A stretch of 10,117 nucleotides of DNA from positions 1 to 10,117 of the forward strand of contig CABVBR010000067.1 of assembly GCA_902496645.1 (NCBI GenBank), in the 5' to 3' direction. Below are positions 1 to 5,637 of this stretch, one piece after another (position 1 is the stretch's first letter; every line of letters starts with the position of its first letter). The notes beneath the pieces were generated by a model, which saw only the letters and a program-made list of their open reading frames with translations, did not search any database and was not told where the DNA came from. A program made the translations under genes and the position numbers. This DNA is from an uncultured Collinsella sp. GTDB lineage: Bacteria; Actinomycetota; Coriobacteriia; Coriobacteriales; Coriobacteriaceae.

Positions 1-691
1 AGATGGCTGCCGTAAACGGGTCGGCGGCACAGGCGTACACGGCCAGCACGCCGCCCTGAGAGCAGCCGCAGCCGGTGATCTTGGACATGAGCGGGCTGCC
101 GCCGTGGGACTTGGCCACGGTCGTGCCGTCGGTGATCAGGTCGACTTCGCCCGAGACCACTACGGCGCCGCCGGTGTAGCGGGCGAGCGCCACGGCGGCA
201 TCGCGGGCGGCATCGACCGTGTCGGTGGTATCGACACCACGCACGCGGCTCAGATCGGCCGCCTCGCCCTCAAGACCCCACAGGCCGGCGAGCGCGATAA
301 TCTCGGAGGCGTTGCCGCGCACGATGGCGGGCTTGTACTGCTTGAGCTCGTTTACCAGCTGGGTGCGCAGGCTACCGATGCCCAGGCCAACCGGATCGAG
401 CACCCAGGGCTTGCCGGCATCGTGTGCCGCCTTGGCCGCGCGGGGAATCGTCTGCTCGTAGATGGGGAAGAGTGTGCCCATGTTGAGATAGATGGCGCCG
501 CCGCCGGCAACGAGCGCCTCGCCCTCGTCTGGCAGATAGACCATGGCGGCCGAACCGCCCACGGCGAGCTGTGCGTTGGCGACAAAGTCGATCGTCACCG
601 TGTTGGTGATGGAGCCAGCCATCGGATTGGTGGCTCGAATCTCCTCTACGGCCTTGACCACATTTTGCTTAAGCTGTTCCGAATCAATCAC
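1..691 (-). CDS. thiM: Hydroxyethylthiazole kinase (ThiM), C-terminus outside window
   Basis: ThiM phosphorylates 4-methyl-5-(2-hydroxyethyl)thiazole with ATP in the cytoplasm, salvaging the thiazole half of thiamine. The visible 230 residues match the family from the N-terminus: TNPMAGSITNTVT at 21-33 (the usual PLVHxxTN region), VLDPVGLG at 97-104, RGNASEI at 125-131, GVDTTD at 152-157, SGEVDLITDG at 180-189, and the active-site loop KITGCGCSQGG at 204-214. The catalytic cysteine is expected at C210. The family usually has GTGC here, and this protein has GCGC. The start is GTG at 691: the nearby ATG and the other GTG run into stops at once, while AGGAGG at 700-705 sits 8 bases ahead of this GTG. 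The gene is preceded by a TPP riboswitch and terminator, which independently supports a thiamine role. About 30-45 residues are probably missing beyond base 1; a thiE or thiD neighbour could follow there but cannot be seen. Confidence 0.95.
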   Translation of the reverse strand, partial: MIDSEQLKQNVVKAVEEIRATNPMAGSITNTVTIDFVANAQLAVGGSAAMVYLPDEGEALVAGGGAIYLNMGTLFPIYEQTIPRAAKAAHDAGKPWVLDPVGLGIGSLRTQLVNELKQYKPAIVRGNASEIIALAGLWGLEGEAADLSRVRGVDTTDTVDAARDAAVALARYTGGAVVVSGEVDLITDGTTVAKSHGGSPLMSKITGCGCSQGGVLAVYACAADPFTAAI

Positions 692-696
692 TGCAC

Positions 697-711
697 ATGC
701 CTCCTTGGCAT
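697..711 (-). promoter_or_regulatory. thiM ribosome binding site inside a small hairpin
   Basis: The thiM Shine-Dalgarno AAGGAGG (700-706) lies within the dyad ATGCC-AAGGA-GGCAT on the minus strand, a 5-bp stem with the SD core in its 5-base loop. The GGCATG on its 3' side is also complementary to CATGCC at the 3' edge of the riboswitch aptamer, so the leader could fold in alternative ways. The complementarity is visible directly; any effect on translation is inference. Confidence 0.45.
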
Positions 712-743
712 AGAAAAGGGGCGCTGTGCATAGACAGCGCCCC
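711..743 (-). terminator. Intrinsic terminator in the thiM leader
   Basis: On the minus strand GGGGCGCTGT, a 6-base loop, and ACAGCGCCCC form a perfect 10-bp GC-rich stem (718-727 with 734-743), followed at once by TTTTCTA. It lies between the TPP aptamer and the thiM ribosome binding site. This is the usual place for the expression platform of a transcription-terminating riboswitch. Bound TPP should favour this hairpin and stop transcription before thiM. The T-tract is short (four T), so termination may be incomplete. Confidence 0.85.
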
Positions 744-754
744 TGTAAAGGCGG

Positions 755-848
755 CATGCTCCCTACGCCAGCATTAACTGACAGGTTCAAAGGATTGGGC
801 CCTATGCCCTCTCAGCCTTGTGGTTTGCACCGCCGGCACTCCCGCATC
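755..848 (-). ncRNA. TPP riboswitch (thi-box)
   Basis: Read on the minus strand, this segment contains the conserved TPP aptamer blocks in order: GTGCC near the 5' end, GGCTGAGAGGG (about 808-818), CCTTTGAACCTG (about 782-793), GTTAATGCTGGCGTAGGGAG (759-778). The closing helix can form between ATGC (844-847) and GCAT (756-759). The aptamer binds thiamine pyrophosphate. Here it lies upstream of thiM, with an intrinsic terminator immediately 3', so the expected behaviour is shut-off of thiazole salvage when TPP is high. A -10-like TAGTAT at 865-870 would start the transcript about 10 bases before the aptamer. The motif match is strong. The exact ends are approximate. Confidence 0.95.
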
Positions 849-864
849 GAATCTGTTGTTCCCT

Positions 865-870
865 ATACTA
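865..870 (-). promoter_or_regulatory. Likely -10 box of the thiM riboswitch transcript
   Basis: TAGTAT on the minus strand matches 4 of 6 bases of the -10 consensus. It would place the transcription start near 857, just before the TPP aptamer begins at about 848. No good -35 hexamer is seen 16-18 bases upstream; that place is filled by the 35-bp dyad repeat at 875-909. The call rests on position relative to the riboswitch more than on the hexamer itself. Confidence 0.4.
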
Positions 871-874
871 ACGC

Positions 875-909
875 ACCTGCCAAAAAGGGGCAGATTTATT
901 TTGGCAGGT
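875..909 (-). repeat. 35-bp dyad repeat, copy 1
   Basis: Read on the minus strand this unit begins ACCTGCCAA and ends TTGGCAGGT, giving 9-bp perfect arms around a 17-base centre. It matches the unit at 942-976 in 32 of 35 positions (differences at unit positions 16, 20 and 26), but in the opposite orientation. It ends 4 bases before the -10-like TAGTAT of the thiM transcript, so it covers the -35 region. It could be an operator or a scattered genomic repeat; one window cannot decide. Confidence 0.8.
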
Positions 910-941
910 GGCAACAGGGGCGCTGCATTTTCCCAGATAAA

Positions 942-976
942 ACCTGCCAAAATAAACCTGTCCCTTATTGGCAGGT
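942..976 (+). repeat. 35-bp dyad repeat, copy 2
   Basis: This is the same 35-bp unit as at 875-909 but on the plus strand, again with ACCTGCCAA and TTGGCAGGT arms. It ends 3 bases before a -10-like TACAAT (980-985) that faces the HAD phosphatase gene. The two copies are separated by 32 bases of unrelated sequence, so the whole 875-976 block is an inverted pair, each member of which is itself a dyad. Confidence 0.8.
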
Positions 977-979
977 CGT

Positions 980-985
980 TACAAT
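980..985 (+). promoter_or_regulatory. Likely -10 box for the HAD phosphatase-LysR transcript
   Basis: TACAAT matches 5 of 6 bases of the -10 consensus and lies 30 bases ahead of the ATG at 1015. The ten bases TACAATGGTT recur exactly at 4167-4176 ahead of the uracil permease gene. No clear -35 is present; the 35-bp dyad repeat occupies that position. Start of transcription would be near 992. Confidence 0.4.
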
Positions 986-1014
986 GGTTACGGTGAAAAT
1001 GACTGGGGGACTCT

Positions 1015-1923
1015 ATGATCAAACTTGTGCTGACCGATATGGACGATACGCTGATTCCGGCTGGGCATGACGGCGCCAGCGACTACGCCATCGAGGGCAT
1101 TCATGCCATGCAGGCGGCGGGTCTGCACTTTGGCCCGGTTTCGGGCCGTCAGCCGTCCGCGATGGGCTGGATGTTCAAAAATCGTTCCGAGTGCTTTTCG
1201 ACCGGTGCGTTCTGCAACGGCCAGGTCATGTTTGTCGACGGTCAGGCGGTCGCTTCGCGCGCGACCGACAACGATGCCCTGATGCGTCTGGCCGATTACC
1301 TCGAGCAAGAGACCGACGATACCTATCTAAAGGTCTACAGCCTGGGTGACGACTTTTGGGATAACGATGCCTATTGCGTGACGAGCGACCCCGAGCGCGT
1401 GCGTCGCGCCATGGAGTCGGGCGGCAATGCATGGCTCAAAGGCGAAGAGGCTCCGTGCCGTCCCGTTGTCGATGATGCCCCGGTATACAAGGCGAATATC
1501 TGGAGCGCCCGCTCGCGTGAGGAGCTCGCGGAGCTACGTGAGCGCGTTGCCGCTGAGGTGCCGGAACTCTCGCTCGTGTTTCCCAACAATCGTGTGCGCC
1601 TGTTCGACATTCTTCCAGCAGGTTGGGACAAGGGTTGCGCCGCGCTGGAGCTGGCGCGCGCTTTGGACCTGACGCTCGACGAGGTGGCCGTATTCGGTGA
1701 TTCCGATAACGATCTACCCATGATCGATGCCGTTCCCAACTCCGTTGCAGTCGCCAATGCCAACGAGGCCGTCACTGCTGCCGCGCGCTGGCATATCGGC
1801 GCTGCGGCAGACGATGCGGTTGCCGAGGCTCTGCATCAGATTGCCGCCTGCGCCGCGACGGGGGAGATGCCGCCGTTTATGCGTCAGATGGATGCGACGG
1901 GTTTCGACGTCACGAACGTCTAG
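1015..1923 (+). CDS. Cof-type HAD-IIB family hydrolase (sugar-phosphatase-like)
   Basis: This is a cytoplasmic Mg-dependent phosphatase of the haloacid dehalogenase superfamily, 302 residues. Motif I is DMDDT at 8-12, with nucleophile D8 and acid/base D10. Motif II is the serine of PVSGRQ (S43), motif III is K206 in GWDKG, and motif IV is GDSDNDLPM at 228-236. The region between motifs II and III, roughly residues 80-195, fits a C2-type cap, which places it with the Cof/YidA/SupH group. Substrates of that group are usually sugar phosphates or other small phosphoesters; the sequence does not show which one. The start is ATG at 1015, with GGGGGA (1005-1010) just upstream. The stop is only 10 bases before the ATG of a LysR-type regulator, so the two are probably co-transcribed from the promoter near 980. 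Divergent from thiM. Confidence 0.92.
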   Translation: MIKLVLTDMDDTLIPAGHDGASDYAIEGIHAMQAAGLHFGPVSGRQPSAMGWMFKNRSECFSTGAFCNGQVMFVDGQAVASRATDNDALMRLADYLEQETDDTYLKVYSLGDDFWDNDAYCVTSDPERVRRAMESGGNAWLKGEEAPCRPVVDDAPVYKANIWSARSREELAELRERVAAEVPELSLVFPNNRVRLFDILPAGWDKGCAALELARALDLTLDEVAVFGDSDNDLPMIDAVPNSVAVANANEAVTAAARWHIGAAADDAVAEALHQIAACAATGEMPPFMRQMDATGFDVTNV

Positions 1924-1933
1924 GGAGGGCGCT

Positions 1934-2830
1934 ATGAAGCTTCAGCAGCTCAGATATGTCGTCAAAGTTGCCGAATGCGGCAGCATCACCGAGGCCTCGC
2001 GCCGACTCTTTGTGTCGCAGCCTTCGATTACCGCGTCGATCCGCGATCTCGAAAACGAGATGGGTGTGCATATCTTTGAGCGCACCAACAAGGGTGTCAT
2101 TGTGTCCGAGGAGGGCGAGACCTTCTTGGGCTACGCGCGCCAGGTGCTCGACCAGGCCGACCTGCTCGAGGGCAAGTACAAGGGCGCGTCCGAGCAGGTG
2201 CCGCACTTTAGTGTGAGCTGCCAGCATTATTCCTTTGCCGTTAATGCATTTGTCGATGTGATCCGCGAGTTCGATGCCGCGCGCTACGACTTTACCCTGC
2301 GCGAGGAACAGACCCACGAGATTATCGAGGACGTCGCGCATATGAAAAGCGAGCTCGGCATCCTGTATCTGTCGGAGCACAATCGCGAGGTCATCGAGCG
2401 CATGCTGGCGGCCAACGAGCTCGTATTCGAAGGACTCTTCTGCGCTACGCCGCATGTCTTTGTGTGCTCCGACCATCCGCTGGCGGGTCGCTCGAGTGTG
2501 ACGCTCGAGGACTTGGAAGACTACCCGTTCCTGTCCTATGAGCAGGGCAGCTACAACTCGTTTTACTATTCCGAGGAGCTGACCTCGACCTTTGAGCGCC
2601 GCAAGAATATCCGCGTGCGCGACCGTGCGACGCTGTTCAACCTAGCTATGGGCCTTAACGGTTACACGGTGTGTTCGGGCGTGATCAGCCATGAACTTAA
2701 CGGCCCCGGTATTATCTCGATTCCGCTCGATGTAGACGAGTACATGGAGATTGGCATCATCACGCGCAAGAACACGACACTTACGCGCTACGGGCAGGCC
2801 TATATCGAAGCGATTCGTCAGCACATCTAG
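1934..2830 (+). CDS. LysR-type transcriptional regulator
   Basis: This is a 298-residue DNA-binding regulator, the typical length of the LysR family. Residues 1-60 form the winged helix-turn-helix: MKLQQLRYVVKVAECGS, SITEASRRLFVSQPSIT at about 17-33, then LENEMGVHIFER at 39-50. Residues from about 90 onward form the periplasmic-binding-protein-like effector domain. The reading frame stays open upstream to 1727, but ATG at 1934 is chosen because it gives the canonical N-terminus and GGGAGG at 1923-1928 lies just ahead. The upstream part overlaps the HAD gene in another frame. The gene next to it encodes a methionine-synthase-like enzyme, and a dyad of LysR-box shape lies between them. I therefore infer a role in methionine or sulfur amino acid control, possibly sensing homocysteine or a related metabolite. 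The effector itself cannot be read from the sequence. Confidence 0.92.
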   Translation: MKLQQLRYVVKVAECGSITEASRRLFVSQPSITASIRDLENEMGVHIFERTNKGVIVSEEGETFLGYARQVLDQADLLEGKYKGASEQVPHFSVSCQHYSFAVNAFVDVIREFDAARYDFTLREEQTHEIIEDVAHMKSELGILYLSEHNREVIERMLAANELVFEGLFCATPHVFVCSDHPLAGRSSVTLEDLEDYPFLSYEQGSYNSFYYSEELTSTFERRKNIRVRDRATLFNLAMGLNGYTVCSGVISHELNGPGIISIPLDVDEYMEIGIITRKNTTLTRYGQAYIEAIRQHI

Positions 2831-2876
2831 ACTGCTGCGTTCTGCGCGGGTCAAATCTCTTTATGGCAGTCCCAAC

Positions 2877-2899
2877 TGATATAGGAAGCATCTATATCA
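2877..2899 (+). promoter_or_regulatory. Probable LysR-type operator upstream of the MetE-like gene
   Basis: TGATATAG and CTATATCA are perfect 8-bp inverted arms separated by 7 bases. The dyad contains the T-N11-A spacing typical of LysR-family binding sites (T2882 to A2894). It lies 47 bases after the stop of the LysR gene and 86 bases before the start of the methionine-synthase-like gene, in AT-rich DNA that stands out from its GC-rich surroundings. The neighbouring LysR protein is the obvious candidate binder. The dyad is seen directly; the binding is inference. Confidence 0.6.
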
Positions 2900-2931
2900 A
2901 ACTGTTATAAACATATATTTTACGATGTCCA

Positions 2932-2945
2932 TATGAGCGCTCATA
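2932..2945. repeat. 14-bp perfect palindrome in the MetE-like gene leader
   Basis: TATGAGCGCTCATA is a perfect self-complementary 14-mer, 40 bases ahead of the ATG at 2986. It would lie at or just after the transcription start, if TACGAT (2921-2926) or a nearby AT-rich hexamer is the -10. It could be a second regulator site or a chance palindrome. It is too compact to form a useful RNA hairpin. Confidence 0.4.
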
Positions 2946-2985
2946 CTCTGTCCCAGTAAAGCAACCAATGCAAAGGGAGATATCT

Positions 2986-4119
2986 ATGAGCACTTCGATT
3001 CAACCGAACGCGCCGTTTCGTGCCGATATCGTCGGCAGTTTTCTTCGTCCGCAGGCTGTAAAGGACGCCCGTGCCGCCTATGTCGCGGGTAAACTCGACG
3101 CTTCCGGCCTTAAGGCCGTCGAGGACGAGGCCATCCGCGACTTAGTGGCCAAGCAGAAGGCTGCCGGCCTGCAGGTGATTACCGATGGCGAGTTCCGCCG
3201 CAGCTACTGGCACCTCGATTTTATGTGGGGCCTCAACGGCATTGAGCGCCGCGCCTCGCGCACGGGCTACATGTTCCACGATGAGGAGACTACCGCCGAC
3301 ACCGCCGTGGTAACCGGTCCCATTAGCGGCGAGAATCATCCGTTCGTCGAGCACTTCAAATTTATCAAGTCGCTCGAGGGAGAGGGCCAGGTCGCGCGCC
3401 AGACCATTCCGGCGCCGATCCAGACGTTCTCCGAAGTCACACTCGACCGCTGCGATGGCCAGCAGGAGAGTCTGCACGCCGTCTACAAGACCGACGAAGA
3501 GCTCGTCGATGCCATTGCCGCAGCATACCGCACCGTGATTGCTGACCTGTATGCCGCGGGCTGCCGCAACATCCAGTTTGATGACTGCACCTGGGGCATC
3601 TACTGCGATACCGATTTTGTTGCCAAAACCGGCATGAGCCCGGTCGACCTGCAAAAGGTAAGCGAGCTGGGCGTGGCGCTCAACAATGCCGCCATCGAGG
3701 GCAAGCCCGACGATCTGGTTATCAACACGCATGTATGCCGCGGCAACTACCACTCCACCTACGCTTTTGAGGGCGGCTACGACCCCATCGCGCCGTACCT
3801 GTTTGCGCATGAGGACGTTGACGCGTTCTATCTGGAGTTCGACACGCCCCGCGCCGGTGGTTTTGAGCCGCTCAAGTACGTTGCTCCCGGCAAGAAGGTC
3901 GTGCTGGGCTTGGTGACCACCAAAGCGGCAGAGCTCGAGAACGAGGATGTTATCGTCGAGCGCATCCGCGAGGCGGCAAAGTACGTGCCGCTCGAGAACC
4001 TGTATCTGTCGCCCCAGTGCGGCTTTGCCAGCTGCGAGATTGGCAATAAGCTGACCGAGGACGAGCAGTGGGCAAAGATCGCGCTGGTCAAGCGCATTTC
4101 CGAGCGCGTTTGGAAGTAA
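2986..4119 (+). CDS. MetE C-terminal-domain-type methionine synthase (YxjG/YxjH-like)
   Basis: The 377-residue protein corresponds to the zinc-binding catalytic half of cobalamin-independent methionine synthase, as in the Bacillus YxjG/YxjH proteins of about 380 residues. These are annotated as 5-methyltetrahydropteroyltriglutamate-homocysteine methyltransferases. It has an N-terminal FRADIVGSFLRP (11-22), the DGEFRR motif (67-72) and QFDDCTWG (197-204). The zinc ligands are all in place: H249 and C251 in NTHVCRGNY, E284 in FYLEFD, and C345 in LSPQCGF. The N-terminal domain of full-length MetE is absent, so the methyl donor may differ from the classical polyglutamyl folate. ATG 2986 is chosen because AAAGGGAGA (2972-2980) precedes it; an ATG at 2968 has no such site. 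The upstream LysR gene and dyad suggest methionine-responsive control. No terminator follows, so read-through into uraA is possible. Confidence 0.9.
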   Translation: MSTSIQPNAPFRADIVGSFLRPQAVKDARAAYVAGKLDASGLKAVEDEAIRDLVAKQKAAGLQVITDGEFRRSYWHLDFMWGLNGIERRASRTGYMFHDEETTADTAVVTGPISGENHPFVEHFKFIKSLEGEGQVARQTIPAPIQTFSEVTLDRCDGQQESLHAVYKTDEELVDAIAAAYRTVIADLYAAGCRNIQFDDCTWGIYCDTDFVAKTGMSPVDLQKVSELGVALNNAAIEGKPDDLVINTHVCRGNYHSTYAFEGGYDPIAPYLFAHEDVDAFYLEFDTPRAGGFEPLKYVAPGKKVVLGLVTTKAAELENEDVIVERIREAAKYVPLENLYLSPQCGFASCEIGNKLTEDEQWAKIALVKRISERVWK

Positions 4120-4166
4120 CGCTACCGTTTGCAGGTGACGGCGCGTGCGAGACATGGCGTATCACG

Positions 4167-4172
4167 TACAAT
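4167..4172 (+). promoter_or_regulatory. Possible -10 box ahead of uraA
   Basis: TACAAT followed by GGTT is identical over ten bases to the sequence at 980-989 in the HAD gene promoter. It lies 69 bases before the uraA start, in the 122-bp gap after the MetE-like gene. No convincing -35 is present at 16-18 bases. If it works, uraA has its own promoter in addition to read-through from upstream. Confidence 0.3.
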
Positions 4173-4241
4173 GGTTCGGATCGTATCGTTCGGGCAGGTT
4201 ATCCGATATGCCTGATCGCCCTTCCATTCGAAAGGACTTCC

Positions 4242-5576
4242 ATGTCCCAGTCTTCGACGCCCGCCGTTACCGATGTCATCTACGATGCATCGTCGCTCGG
4301 CCGCCCGCGCATGTTTGTGTTGGGTTTGCAACACATGTTTGCGATGTTCGGAGCCACGGTGCTCGTGCCCGTGCTCACCGGCCTTTCCGTTTCGGCGACG
4401 CTTCTGTTCGCCGGCATCGGCACGCTGCTGTTTCATTTTCTATCGCGCGGTAAGGTGCCCGCGTTCCTGGGCTCCTCGTTTGCCTTTATCGCGGGTTATG
4501 CCGCCATTGCGCCCAACGGCGAGGCTGAGCTTTTGCCCTACGCTTGCCTGGGCGTAGCTTGTGCCGGCCTGCTCTATCCGGTGCTTGCGGCCCTGTTCCG
4601 CGCCTTTGGCGCCAAGCGTGTCATGCGTTTCTTCCCGCCGGTGGTGACTGGCCCCATCGTCATTTCCATCGGCTTGATCCTGGCAAGCTCTGCCATTGCT
4701 AACTGCCAGACCAACTGGTTTGTTGCTGCTATTGCCGTTGCCGTGATCATCATCTGCAACATTTGGGGCCGCGGCATGGTCAAGATCGTGCCGATTCTGC
4801 TGGGCGTTGTGGTGAGCTATGCCGTTGCGGCGGTGCTGGGCGAGGTTGATTTTTCGGGGGTTGCCGCCGCGCCGTGGGTCGGTCTACCTGTCGTGTGGGA
4901 CAACACCGTGTTCGCGCTCTTTGGACCGCAGTTCGATAGCAGTCTTGCCACGACGGCCATTATCACCATCATGCCACTGGCCTTTGCGACCATGATTGAG
5001 CACATTGGCGATATCTCCGCCATTGGCTCTACCTGCGAACGCAATTACATTGCCGATCCCGGTCTGCACCGTACCCTGCTCGGCGATGGCCTGGCGACTA
5101 TCTTGGCATCGCTCTTTGGCGCCCCTGCCAATACGACGTATGGTGAGAACACCGGTGTGCTTGCCCTGACGCGCGTGTTCGACCCGCGCGTGATTCGCAT
5201 TGCCGCCTGCTGTGCCATTGTGCTTTCGTTCTGCCCCAAGTTCGCTGCTGTGATCGCTGCTATGCCGGCATGCGTTATCGGTGGCGTGTCGCTTGTGCTC
5301 TACGGCATGATCAGTGCCGTGGGCGTTCGCAACCTTATCGAGAACCAGGTTGATTTCCAGAACAACCGCAACGTGCTGGTGGCGGCTCTGGTGCTCGTGC
5401 TTTCGCTCGGCATTGCCTACAGTACCACCGGCGCCATCGTGCTGGAGCTGGGCGGCGTGACGATTTCGCTTTCGGGCCTTGCCGTGGGCTCGCTGGTGGG
5501 TATCGTGCTCAACGCGATTCTGCCCGGCAATGATTTTGAGTTCGATGTCTCGGAACTCGAGGAGACTGTCAAGTAG
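4242..5576 (+). CDS. uraA: Uracil permease, NCS2/NAT family
   Basis: This is an integral membrane proton-coupled nucleobase transporter of 444 residues, the usual length. The N-terminal GLQHMFAMFGATVLVP (28-43) is the UraA-type first helix with its conserved QH. Many hydrophobic segments follow, consistent with the 14-helix fold. TMIEHIGD (250-257) carries the acidic residue E253 that corresponds to the substrate-binding glutamate of UraA. The signature NTTYGENTGVLALTRV (297-312) carries the second, E302. The start is ATG 4242 with AAAGGA at 4231-4236; the frame is open further upstream but there overlaps the MetE-like gene. It is followed at 20 bases by a strong terminator. Uracil is the most likely substrate by family; xanthine or uric acid transport is less likely, because the signature matches the uracil branch. 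Confidence 0.94.
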   Translation: MSQSSTPAVTDVIYDASSLGRPRMFVLGLQHMFAMFGATVLVPVLTGLSVSATLLFAGIGTLLFHFLSRGKVPAFLGSSFAFIAGYAAIAPNGEAELLPYACLGVACAGLLYPVLAALFRAFGAKRVMRFFPPVVTGPIVISIGLILASSAIANCQTNWFVAAIAVAVIIICNIWGRGMVKIVPILLGVVVSYAVAAVLGEVDFSGVAAAPWVGLPVVWDNTVFALFGPQFDSSLATTAIITIMPLAFATMIEHIGDISAIGSTCERNYIADPGLHRTLLGDGLATILASLFGAPANTTYGENTGVLALTRVFDPRVIRIAACCAIVLSFCPKFAAVIAAMPACVIGGVSLVLYGMISAVGVRNLIENQVDFQNNRNVLVAALVLVLSLGIAYSTTGAIVLELGGVTISLSGLAVGSLVGIVLNAILPGNDFEFDVSELEETVK

Positions 5577-5596
5577 TAGTTGTGTTCAGCTAAATC

Positions 5597-5637
5597 AAAA
5601 AATGGCGCCCATGCGTACGCGTGGGCGCCATTTTTAA
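5597..5637. terminator. Bidirectional intrinsic terminator between uraA and the esterase gene
   Basis: A nearly perfect hairpin pairs AAAAATGGCGCCCA (5598-5611) with its complement at 5622-5635, and the pairing continues inward through a G-U pair and three further base pairs almost to the centre. On the plus strand it ends in TTTTT, and on the minus strand it also ends in TTTTT, so it can stop both convergent genes. The stop codon of the esterase gene (5634-5636) lies inside the T-tract. Confidence 0.92.

Noticed and set aside
104..733. Plus-strand open frame over thiM
   Set aside because: It is antisense to a clear thiM gene and extends into its terminator; the protein resembles nothing I recognise.
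1727..1933. N-terminal extension of the LysR protein
   Set aside because: The extension overlaps the HAD gene in another frame and encodes low-complexity Arg/Pro sequence. The canonical LysR N-terminus and a ribosome binding site fix the start at 1934.
2830..2871. Possible terminator after the LysR gene (GACTGC ... GCAGTC)
   Set aside because: The stem is 6 bp with a 30-base loop and no T-tract, so it is too weak to call.
3142..4155. Long open frame of 337 codons antisense to the MetE-like gene
   Set aside because: It lies opposite a gene with full family motifs, has no recognisable domain or good ribosome binding site, and is explained by the GC-rich codon bias of the sense gene.
4192..4222. 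Possible attenuator hairpin ahead of uraA (GGGC-AGG with CCT-GCCC)
   Set aside because: The pairing is interrupted and short, has no T-tract, and no PyrR-binding-loop consensus is visible.
4068..4241. N-terminal extension of the uracil permease
   Set aside because: It overlaps the end of the MetE-like gene. AAAGGA and ATG at 4242 give the normal UraA length.
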